Assembly (NCBI GenBank): GCA_964017235.1
Contig: OZ024927.1
Coordinates: 45,389,293 to 45,453,292, forward strand
Length of the DNA stretch: 64,000 nucleotides
Direction of reading: 5' to 3'
Source: Sabellastarte sp. h YS-2021
Taxonomy: Eukaryota > Annelida > Polychaeta > Sabellida > Sabellidae
Position numbers and translations under genes: made by a program. A model generated the notes under the pieces. The model saw only the letters and a list, made by a program, of their open reading frames with translations, ran no database searches and was not told the DNA's origin. Within the stretch, counting starts at the first letter, position 1. Each line of letters opens with the position of its first letter. Below are positions 54,891-64,000 of this stretch, in pieces.

Positions 54891-55330
54891 GGACCAAGGA
54901 CAGAGTTCTACGGCACCCCAGATTACAGCTTTATAGTGTCAGACAGAATAGAACCTATCTTGATACTACTATCTTGAGAATGATCCAAGAAGTAAGACTT
55001 GAACCAGCCCAGAATCACGCAGACAAGAGCAAACCTAGACTTTCACCAAGTCCTTTTGTTTTTTTTTGTGTGTGTGTAATATATGAGTACTGTATGACTT
55101 TTGGAGAAACAACCAGGCCTGACAAAGTCTTTGTTTTTTTTCAGAGGCTATCCCCTTACTCCAGATTGCTTGTGGTATAATGAACTCCTGTAAGTTTCCA
55201 ATTTAAATTTAACTGTTCTGGTTACTGATGGATACAAATACAAAGACTTGGAGCAAGTCTACAGCAAACCAAGAGCTCAGACAATCTAGTTGCGTGCAAT
55301 GATCAATGGTATCAAACACCGCTGTTTTAC
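54891..55330 (-). mobile_element. CR1/L2-like LINE fragment (copy F, upstream half)
   Basis: The minus strand reads AVFDTIDHC near 55300-55325. After ~200 bp of inserted or degraded sequence comes ILGWFKSYFLDHSQDSSIKI near 54950-55010, then SGVP-NSVLGPI up to the MITE. RT core of a dead copy. Confidence 0.8.
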
Positions 55331-55479
55331 AATGCTCTATATACATTATCTAAAAGACGAAAAAGGACGTAAAAATTTCATGTGTTGGTGGCTATTGGCT
55401 TATTTGTTTTGTGTACATGAGGTTTTAAACGGGAAATCCATGCCTGTACAAACAGAAAAATGTCATTTCAATTTACGTT

Positions 55480-56590
55480 TCATGTGTTAAGGTAAATTAG
55501 CATAAATTTTCCCTGTAAATTCCAACAGTTCCAGTATTCGGTCAAATTCATTTTCCAGGCCTTGACATTCAGTTGTGAATTAACTGGCAACCTGGCTTCC
55601 ATGAAATTGGGTTTTTCTGTGGCTCTGACAACACTATGCATTTCAATAGGGGACAATGATTTTGAATCATTAATTGACATGTCTTTTGGCATAATTTGTT
55701 CAGCTAAAGGTACAAAACCAAACATAAAATCTGACTGATTACGCCATTTATGATGTATTTCAGTGTCAACATTGGGTGTAATTCCATTGAATTGACCAAC
55801 GTGCAATATGGAATTAACAAACTTGTCTTGCACCCCAATATAATGGGCATCATACAATAGCTGAGGGGCAACAAGTGCAGAATTTTGTGTAACTACTTTT
55901 TCAGAGTTCACCTTGCTCCGATCACTGGCATTTTTGGCCCCACTAAGGGGACAGTCTTCACAACCTTCTGGGGCAGATATGACCTTAGCTGTAAAACTAC
56001 AAGCTTTACTGCTTTCAACTGCAGCATCTTCACCAGTACGAGCTGTGTCCGAATCGACCGCAGGAAGAGATATGACCTTAGCTGTAACTTCTGGAGTACC
56101 TAGAGTGATACTTCCAGTGTCAGCATTCGCAGTACTTGCACATTCCTGCTTCTGTATTTGAACACCAGGGTCCTGGTTCGAACCCAAGTCAACACTTTTG
56201 ATTTCAGCCTTTGCAGTACTTGTACATACTTGTTTCTGTACTTTGATACTATGATTCTGATTATAATTCACACTAGACCAAACGGTCCTAGTTTTGACTT
56301 GAATAGGTTTGTTTGATTCAAGATATGAATTTTTTGTGAAATTTTTTGCCAACAATGCGTCAACTTGATTTGGATTTGCACTTGAATTGTACACAAATCG
56401 AGTACGTTTACCTTCATTTTTCATGCTATGTACTTCAGTAACAGTATTACTTACAACACTATTTCCATTTTTTGTCATAACATCAGGTACACATTGACTT
56501 TTGTCTGGATTAGGAACACTTTTAGCACTCACACAGCTGCTCCACCCTAGTGGTGGGCAGCTGGGGTCTCGTTTTTTGTCTGACCATTTT
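55480..56590 (-). pseudogene. Truncated Pol N-terminal region of DIRS copy 2
   Basis: The frame is open from about 56590, where it lies in the -1 frame of Gag, to 55480. The first part is low-complexity with repeated KQ-C-STA-A and AKVIS words. Near the end come EKPNFMEARLPVNSQLNVKA, then WKMNLTEYWN, which match the pre-RT motif of copy 1 (YRLARIPITSGLNIDAW). Homology stops there, about 55540, so the RT and everything downstream are missing. There is no ATG at the start; the first in-frame start-like codon is a GTG at 56532. Confidence 0.7.
56534..56577 (-). promoter_or_regulatory. -1 ribosomal frameshift signal between Gag and Pol of DIRS copy 2
   Basis: On the minus strand the Gag codons ACA AAA AAC contain the slippery heptamer A_AAA_AAC (56571-56577). 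A 7-nt spacer follows (gagaccc), then a 30-nt stem-loop (56534-56563). Its stem is CAGCTGC/GCAGCTG plus CCACC/GGTGG with one bulged A, around a 5-nt loop that holds the Gag TAG. Slipping by -1 enters exactly the frame of the downstream Pol region. Confidence 0.75.
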
Positions 56591-57118
56591 TAACCAGACA
56601 GTTTTTCTCAGAATGGTTTGACTGCCTACCTAAGGTTAAGCAAAAAGCACAGATGTGCCTGTTCAAGCGACCATTGACCTCGTGATCCTTCTTATGGACA
56701 CATGAATTTGTCTGAAAACTCTTACAAAACCAGGGTTTCTTATCAGACCGACCACAAGTGGACTTGCTTGAAGGGAAATGTTTTTGGGCATGTGCCCTTT
56801 GGATCCGATCGAGCCTATCAGTGTCTTCCCATTGTAGCGACCCCCTCTCCATCTCGCATAACAGGACAGCATGAGCTGCCTTTGCCCCCTGCCATGAGAA
56901 GTCTGTCGCATCCTCCATTAAATCCCTTAGGTAGGAGATCATGAGATCTTTACGCTTACCAGAATTTTCTTCAAGGATGTTTCGACAGAACCCTTGGACC
57001 CATTGGGTCAACGTGAGTTGGTCGTACGACACACGCTGTCTAGCTGTACTGCCTAATATGGCCTCGTGTGGCCAGTGTACTTTGTGCTTAACCTGTACAT
57101 CTATTTCCCAACCCCTCT
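56547..57118 (-). pseudogene. Gag-like protein of DIRS copy 2, C-terminal part
   Basis: The frame opens upstream of VHWPHEAI and continues RVSYDQLTLTQWVQGFCRNI to a Cys/His motif (CKSFQTNSCVHKKDHEVNG, then HICAFCLTLGR, HSEKNC). It ends at TAG 56547-56549. It matches the Gag of copy 1 in the same order. It is separated from its N-terminal part by a one-base frameshift near 57115-57125. Confidence 0.82.
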
Positions 57119-57592
57119 GAGACTTATATTTAATTTACCTTGACAGTGGGAACTCTGAACTAGTTCTTTAATTCTTTTATCTACTTTTTCTTGCAGATGA
57201 TGGGATTTTAACACTTCCAAGCTTGGATCATCACAACTACTTTCTACTGGTTGGTACTTTTTACGCTTACTAGATTTAATACTCTCTAGAAAACTGTCTG
57301 TACTTAACTCTGAGGTGGAAGGTGTTGAACTCCTCACTGAAGTCGCCACTTGCTGCTCCACCTGGTCCAGTCTTTCTGTCATCTTCTTCAGCTGCTGAAG
57401 TATTTCTGTCTGTAACCGCTGTCCATCTTCCTGCACCACCTGTGCAGCCTGGGGGGCAGAGACTGGCCCTGCGACGGCAGCATCTCGTAATAGTTCATCA
57501 TTTTGTTCTTGAATCTTCCTCTTGCACTTCTTTCCCGTGGGTGGTAGGTGTCTGACCTTACACACTTTACACAGTTGCTTATTGTCTGGCAT
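57101..57592 (-). pseudogene. Gag-like protein of DIRS copy 2, N-terminal part
   Basis: The ATG at 57592 opens MPDNKQLCKVCKVRHLPPTG, then KKCKRK, a small Cys motif (C-x2-C-x10-C). Next come an Ala/Gln-rich region and a likely coiled coil (QTEILQQLKKMTERLDQVEQ). It ends prematurely at KLNISLRGVGK. The natural continuation is the frame of 56547-57118. Confidence 0.78.
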
Positions 57593-57619
57593 TTTTGATT
57601 TCTACTTGAATTATTTTTC

Positions 57620-58960
57620 ATATAAATGTTTCAGTTTCTGAAACACTAATACAAGAGGCGCACAAGGCGCTAAGATTGGTGTCCACAGTCAAATTCAGGC
57701 TCAATATGACGACCAATTTGGTTTACACATGGCATGCCATGTAAAAAGAAAATATAGGGTAGACCGTCCCTCTAGGGTAGACACATTAAGCCTGAGGTTG
57801 ACTCGATGACCACAAATCTTAAATCCAGCAGCAATCCCAAATCAATGATCACTAGTCACATTCCAGTCATAATCATTAGCATAAAAAACTTGTTACAGGA
57901 TAAATGACCGTCCTGATTAAATATATATGTACAAATTAAAACTTTAAAACAAAGTTAAAATCCTAAAAAAATGCAGTAAAAGTTTCATCAAGAAAAAAAT
58001 TCATGTTTGCCCTTCAAGCTTTCAGTTCAAAGTGACTTAGGGTCACAAGTAAATGGCTGGGGAAAAGGCAACAGCCAATGAAATTGAATTGTTTCTGGGT
58101 TGCTGGGACGACCCAGCACGGGTTCTAGGAACCCCAGAAGTTATGTAAGGTTACTTTATTAGACTGGTACCCCAAGTTCAGTTAAAGTACATATAACATT
58201 ACTACTGCCTTGGAGGAGGACTGACACCTGGGATGCCTGGACACCCCAAGCGAAAGTCCATAGAGATCTCTAAAAGCAATAAGTATATATGTAAAAAGTT
58301 AACTCCCCTGTCTTTGGTCATTTTAGATAGATTTTAAGTTTTGAATTTGAAATCCTGACATCGTAATATCAAATCAAGATCAATTCTAGCATCAGACTTT
58401 CAAATCATGACAGGAATGTTCCATCGCAAAATCCAAATGGAGTTTCTGACATCATTAATTTACATCCCAGCATTAAGTGTATTGCTTTGAAGTCCATGTT
58501 TTATATTACTTTGCAGAAATATATTTCTGCTATTTTATTTACTCACTCGATCTTTCCATTTAATCAAGTCAGCCATGGTAGGTAACCTAGCATACCTCTC
58601 ATATTTCAATTTTTCCAATTTTCACCCCCATCCCCGATAGACATAAATATCTAGACTAAAGTTTCTGATATGTTATTTACACGTGGCATAAACTCGGAAA
58701 CGTTACAGGAAAATTAGAAAAATGATGCCACAACCTATAAGTGTATTGACATGGCTCTAAAAGTGTTAAAAGTATTTGTGGTATCTGGATCGGTCTGTCC
58801 ATTCATTATGTCAGTCATGTTATATGATTTTTGGGGTGTTTTTATCATGTTAGTACTTCAAATGTAAAAGAAAATGGTGGGCTTTTGACCAGATTCACAT
58901 TAGAAGTGGTACATGCCATGGTACTATATGTTAGTCAAAACACACCAGTCCTTCAACTAC
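57620..58960. other. 5' flank of DIRS copy 2 and unassigned sequence
   Basis: The first several hundred bases may be the leader or terminal repeat of the retroelement, but no repeat ends were found. No gene seen. Confidence 0.3.
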
Positions 58961-58965
58961 TGTCT

Positions 58966-59236
58966 CAGGTTCATATACGAGCTTGTGACAAAGTAACGAA
59001 ACCTTCAATTCCTCCACTCACCTTATGACACAGTGTTACACCAAAGTACGACCGAGTCATAACCTTATATACACCATGGAACCACACCTTAAGTTATCTC
59101 AGGATAAAATTCATCTGCATATGCTCATGGTGATATGGTCACAGAGGCGGTAGTTCTAAACATTTAAAATCTTCCTGAGGACATGCAAGGTATTGGATGT
59201 TTTGCCACTTTGTCACAAGTTTGCATATGAACCTTG
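58966..59236. repeat. Inverted repeat, ~42-bp arms
   Basis: ggttcatatacgagcttgtg, continuing acaaagtaacgaaacc (58968-59005), faces a reverse-complement copy ggttcatatgcaaacttgtg, continuing acaaagtggcaaaac (59187-59236). A small MITE or hairpin remnant is possible. Confidence 0.55.
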
Positions 59237-59239
59237 GGG

Positions 59240-61645
59240 CATTTCACCCAATGTCTTTTAATGCGGCTTATACTGTAATGTGACTGGGATATTGGAGGTG
59301 CGTTGTGGATCAGCATCAAAATAACAATGAAAATATACCATTTCTGATGGTTATCTTGGATTTTAAGACTTCATGATATTTTTTAAATTAATGTCTGAGT
59401 AATGGTAAGAAATTGGAGTTTCGATTCATTTTCAGCAACAAAGGTTAGAGTGCTAAGAATAATTACATATTTGAGTTCATTGCTTTTTAAATAATTTCAC
59501 ATAAACTGCACTTATCACAGGAATGTTAAGAAATAAAGTAATTACAAGTGGTGAAGAGTAACTATACAACATGATTTTAAAATTATGTATATTGTTTCTT
59601 ACTTTATTCTTACTTTAGAGTATTTTTCGCTAAAACAAACTGGCGAATCTAAGATAGAGAGTCATTGTTTCTGCACTGCAAAATCTATTGTTTGTGTCGT
59701 GGTGTTTCGTTTGCAGTCAAACCATATACACAAAGGTGATCTCGTTAAGTTACATCACTCCACTATTGCATATGGGTGTAATCATTTAAAAATCCTGTAT
59801 CAAAAAATTTGGTTATCATTCCCAAAATAAAATCAGTTCTATGTTAGATCAAGACCCAGCTAGTGTAAAAACTTGATATAAACCCATACAGGAGTTTTTA
59901 TGTAATCTTGATAACAAACAGACAGAATCCAGTGACCACATAACCTCCTTCAAGGAAGTAACTACACAACATTTTACATCTGTTTTCTGGATAAGGATTT
60001 ATTGAAAGAAATAAGGAAATAATGTACTTACTTTCAGTTTTCAGACAAGTAGACATGACAAATGTCATTTTACACACAACAACACACTTGGTCGTTAGCT
60101 ATATTGAGTAAGCTACAGTTAACAGTAGATTACACAACAACATCAATCTAGGGGCCTGAGTACTGTGTGGTTGTATGACTCAGGCAAAAACACACAATCC
60201 ATGTTAGCTGAGAGGAGAATTTGTACTGCAGAACAGCAACACCACAGTTGCATCATAAGAAGTAAAGGGGTTTTAGTGTTATAGATTTTGATGTCAAACA
60301 TGAGACACTATTGTAAGAGCATCTATGCATGCTTATGGACTTGAAGCTTGGCTCTCTCGGCATATTGGACATAGGAGTGTGTGCTAGGAAAAACTATAAA
60401 CCCTGGATAAAAATACGGTAGAGATTCTGCCTGAAAACACAGAACTGTACAACAGTAACAATGTTGGTAGATAAACATCACATAGATGCACTGATGAGAA
60501 TGAGACAGCAATATGAAGGTGATTTGTATTTTATGTATTTTCGAGGAATTAGTTCAATTTTGTAGGTAACGGATTGAGACTTTCCATGAGGTGAATGCAT
60601 TTTCATGTTTTGTCACAGTTTATATAAATTTTGCTTAGTTTGAAGATAATTAGGACTGACCTTCTTAAAAGTAAATGTGTTTCATTTTATATTATTTTTT
60701 TTTAAATTTTATTTTATTTTAATTTATTCAGATTTTAAAAAAACGAGAGTTTGTTTGACATTGAAACTTTTGTTTGAGTATTTTATAGGTTTTCACCAAT
60801 TTATATAAGGGAAACTGACAGTGACTTCTCACTGTATGAATGCCTTTTCCCTCTTTTTGGTTTTTATAATTTGATACAAGGACAATTAAGAGTGATTTCC
60901 TATGAGTACATGTCTCCTTTCTACTAATGGCAATTATCCACCGTCCTTCCCTTATTGATAGTTTCTCATACAATAGATAACACATTACAGCTGTAAGCCA
61001 TGAATATGATTACACTAGCTTAATTGTTTCCCCTGTAGTATATGTTTTCTGAACATAACACTACACCCTGTCCTACACACTCTGCCTTGTCCCTCAATAA
61101 GTATACAATATGTATTATGACATGTATTACTCTATACGTGTGGAGGCAAGATCAATGAATGAAAGGGATTAACTCTATTCATAATTTGCTCACCAAGAAA
61201 CCTCTATGATATGCTAACATGTTATAGAAATATAAGCTAAAATCCAGAGGTCTCTTTTGAACAGATTGGACAAAGTAGTTCTAATTGTGAGGACACATGA
61301 TCAGGGAATTAACAGCTTACTGAAAGTGGTAGACTATGTGACAAATATGTAGCAGACAAGGAAGTCTAAGTGACACTGGATTTAAAACAAACCCAGTGAG
61401 CAAATGAAGGTAAAACTGGAGTACATACACTTGTATTTGGGTCTGAAGAGAATCCAGACGTGTGACATGGAAAAATATATGAAATAAATGTGTAGATGTA
61501 TATTGTGAAATTATTGAATGTATATCAACGTATTTATGGATCAGCAAGCAAATATTTCACCGTGATTATTCCAAGAAGGTAAGTGCATACATAATGTACA
61601 AATGAAATTTAATGTGACACATAGTGTAACTTATTTTCATTGCTT
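59240..61645. other. No gene seen
   Basis: 2.4 kb of AT-rich sequence without recognisable coding, RNA or repeat features. Confidence 0.5.
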
Positions 61646-61649
61646 AATA

Positions 61650-61895
61650 CGTGATGGTGTATCTGCGGAGGTACACTGGTAAGTACTCAATCTTCGGCCT
61701 CTCTAATTGTGGGTTCAAATCCTCTCCTATACAGTGTGTGTGTGATACAGTTGTCAATGTTTTTTGCTGTTGTTGTTGATTTTGTGAGTAACATCTTGAT
61801 CAGTGTAGATACTGTTGCCCTCTGTACCTGAAAGTACCCGCGGTAATATGACGTGAAGGTGGTTAAAGTAACAATAAAATCAAACCAAATCATTG
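61650..61895 (+). mobile_element. tRNA-derived SINE (family 3)
   Basis: The head has a clear B box (gggttcaaatcc at 61711-61722) and a weak A-box region before it (cactggtaagtactc). The body ends 'ttaaagtaacaataaaatca', typical of tRNA-derived SINE tails with an (ATAAA) end. Ends are approximate. Confidence 0.6.
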
Positions 61896-61974
61896 ACTGG
61901 GCCTTCATTTCCAAGTTCCTCCCAACCACTTCTCCATTTTCAGGCCATGACGTGTAAAATGAGATGAGATTGTT

Positions 61975-62065
61975 AAAATACTGTTTTATTTTGATTGGCA
62001 GGTACAGACCCTACCTACTCATTTTTATTATTATTGGCCATCCATATGCTTTTATTGAATGTGTT
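61975..62065 (+). other. Isolated exon-like unit
   Basis: ttttattttgattggcag followed by gtacagaccctacctactca reproduces the acceptor-plus-start of the units at 63148-63600. The frame GTDPTYSFLLLLAIHMLLLN would be hydrophobic. It is probably a stray copy of the same unit. Confidence 0.4.
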
Positions 62066-62436
62066 AAGAATATTTTCATTCCTGAAAAGGTAGATATACA
62101 AACAGGGACATCTTTTTAGTATTACTGCTCGCAATTACTACGCATAATGTGAATTACAAATTTGTCACAATGCTGTATTTTTTGTTGTTATTTCTGACAC
62201 TATGTAACCTACAAAACCGTTAGATGCTTCTTTAAAATGTATTTTACAGTCCTCTTGTTCATTTTTGTTGCGTAGAATCCATGCAGAAATGGCAGAGAAA
62301 TCTCAAGCTAAACTTGAAGTTTTTACATTTAATGGTGCCCATATAAAGTCATATGACAGCCTTTCTTGCATTGTGTCCTTAACCCTTTGACAGCTACTGT
62401 ACAGATTCACATGGGCGCCATAAAATGGCAGATACC

Positions 62437-62556
62437 ATGACATACACAGAAAAAAATATATTACGAATGAAGATAACAATATTATACAAATCCGTAGCAC
62501 GAATATGATATTGTTAATCTTCATGGGTGGTATATTTTTTTCTCTATATGTCTGAT
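62437..62556. repeat. Hairpin-forming inverted repeat
   Basis: acatacacagaaaaaaatat...gaatgaagataacaat faces its reverse complement (acatatagagaaaaaaatat...catgaagattaacaat) across a short spacer, with ~46-bp imperfect arms. Confidence 0.65.
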
Positions 62557-63147
62557 GGGGGATGTTTTACTTTTATTATCTACCATTTTGTATGTTTTAT
62601 GACCTAAATAGATCCATATTTATTTAAAGGGTGTGAAAAGGATCTCATATATACAGGGGCACCAGACAACACAAAACCCCAATCTTTAACTTGAGATGTC
62701 TCGGCCAATTCTGCATGGATTTTATGCAACAAAAAGGAGCAGAAGAACTATAAAAAGACCTGTCTAATGATATATAATAACAAATTTGTAGGTTACATAG
62801 TTTTCGAGATATAATTGGTGAAAACTGGAAGTTATTGACACTAATTATCTATGGTAGAGTGGCGCCGTTGTATGCAAAAATATATCCCGCTCCGTATATC
62901 CCTCTATATGGGTCAAATATGGCGTGCGGTAGATAATAAATGGCATTTTTGTCTATTCTCAAACACAGGTTTCTCTGATGCTAGAATTAATTTTATCAAA
63001 ACGCAAAAACACGAAAAGATTTCTTCAGATAAAAAATATTGTAATCATTTCAAGTACATCCTACAAATTAGCAGTAGCTCCAAGTAAGGTTATGCGATGT
63101 TCGTGAGTAGTATTGTTAATTTACGAACCCTTTAAATGATAGTACTC

Positions 63148-63600
63148 TGTATTATTTTGATTGACAGGTAAAGAACCCACCCATCCAGTCAGTCCACACA
63201 AGACGTGGATGCTGAATGTTTCAGTCACCCTTGCTTTTACTGACCTGTTGAGATCGTTGATATGATATACCCTAAATTAATTTGATTGACAGGCACAAAT
63301 CCCACCGACTCAGTTAGTCCAAATAGATGTGGAAGAGGTTTATTTAAGCACCCTTGCTTTTACTGACCATGTTGGGACTGTTCGTATGATATACTCCATA
63401 TTATTTTGATTGACAGGTACAGACCCCACCCATTCAGTCCAGTCAGTCCACACATGACGTGGATGCTGTTTATTTCAGCCACCCTTATTTTTACTAACCA
63501 TGTTGAGATCGTTGGTACGATATACTGTATATTATTTTGATTGACAGGTACAGACCACACCCACTCAGTAAGTCCACACACGATGTGGATGCTGTTGATT
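63148..63600 (+). repeat. Four ~125-bp tandem units carrying a splice-acceptor-like site
   Basis: Each unit has attattttgattgacag, then gtacagaccccaccca, then gacgtggatgctgttta, and ttgcttttactgaccatg. Unit starts are near 63150, 63272, 63399 and 63528. The first three have early stops in the frame used by the last. Confidence 0.85.
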
Positions 63601-63780
63601 CTAGCCATCCTTGCATTTCTCACTATGATGTGCAGTTGTTTCAAGCTCTACCAGTGTCACCAAGTGAAAACTGCTGAGAACACCAAAAAGTGCATTTTCT
63701 TGAGACCCTTTTCTGGCCATAAAATGGGCAAGAAAACTTTGAGCAAAGAGATACTTGTCCAAGAGGAAGAAATTTGCTGA
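63548..63780 (+). CDS. Candidate terminal exon with transmembrane segment
   Basis: After the acceptor-like tttgattgacag, the frame reads TDHTHSVSPHTMWMLLILAI, continuing LAFLTMMCSCFKLYQC, a strong hydrophobic segment. A Cys/Lys-rich tail follows that ends in KEILVQEEEIC and TGA at 63780. It could be the last exon of a single-pass membrane protein whose other exons are not seen, or a chance frame at the end of the repeat array. I recognise no family. Confidence 0.35.
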
Positions 63781-64000
63781 AAGTTGGAAAGAAGAGATGC
63801 AATGATTCATCTGCTGCAATCTGCTGGATTGTTGTAGAAGATAACGTTTGGATATGACGAGAAACAGATTCCTGTTGTGTTTGAAGAGAAATGGAATCAT
63901 ATTACATTGAATGGGGTGTAAAAACTGATTACATAGGAGCAGTGATTTTCTAATTTTCATATAAAGAATATAGTTATTCAGAACAACGTTCTAGAATGAG

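Overview
This is animal genomic DNA, most likely from a mollusc or another lophotrochozoan (inference). It is AT-rich and intron-rich, has no bacterial gene organisation, and is packed with tRNA-derived SINEs, CR1/L2-type LINE tails, DIRS-type (tyrosine-recombinase) retrotransposons, PIF/Harbinger DNA transposons and several satellites. The one host gene that can be assembled encodes an ADP-ribosyl cyclase whose motifs resemble the Aplysia enzyme.

Layout. 0-5.7 kb: diverged minisatellite, an unrecognised broken ORF pair, a MITE-like element, and a fossil pogo/Tigger transposase split by a SINE. 5.96-8.53 kb: a ~146-bp satellite with a 1,020-bp higher-order duplication, each unit rich in AGGTCA-type half-sites. 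10.1-15.2 kb: a 53-bp minisatellite interrupted by a nearly intact PIF/Harbinger element (TAA target duplication; convergent MADF/Myb-like and HARBI1-like genes). 17.5-21.3 kb: a second, decayed Harbinger element in the opposite orientation. 23.6-24.7 kb: two head-on 40-bp minisatellite arrays, followed by a truncated LINE.

27.4-41.9 kb (minus strand): the ADP-ribosyl cyclase gene. Eight coding exons can be joined with consistent splice sites and phases into 363 codons. They give a signal peptide, a chitin-binding-like Cys-rich module and a full cyclase domain with the catalytic Glu and all ten expected Cys. Its introns hold LINEs, a SINE, a CpG-rich MITE and a 4-kb inverted-repeat element.

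43.7-57.6 kb: a LINE fragment, a full-coding-length but damaged DIRS-type element (44.7-49.7 kb), an inverted-repeat element with palindromic ends, a LINE broken by a MITE that itself carries SINEs, and a 5' fragment of a second DIRS-type element (55.5-57.6 kb). The two DIRS elements appear to couple Gag to Pol differently. The first has a single in-frame amber codon. The second has a textbook -1 frameshift signal (A_AAA_AAC, 7-nt spacer, 12-bp stem). 58-64 kb is mostly empty, apart from a SINE, inverted repeats and a tandem series of exon-like units ending in one open transmembrane-type terminal exon.
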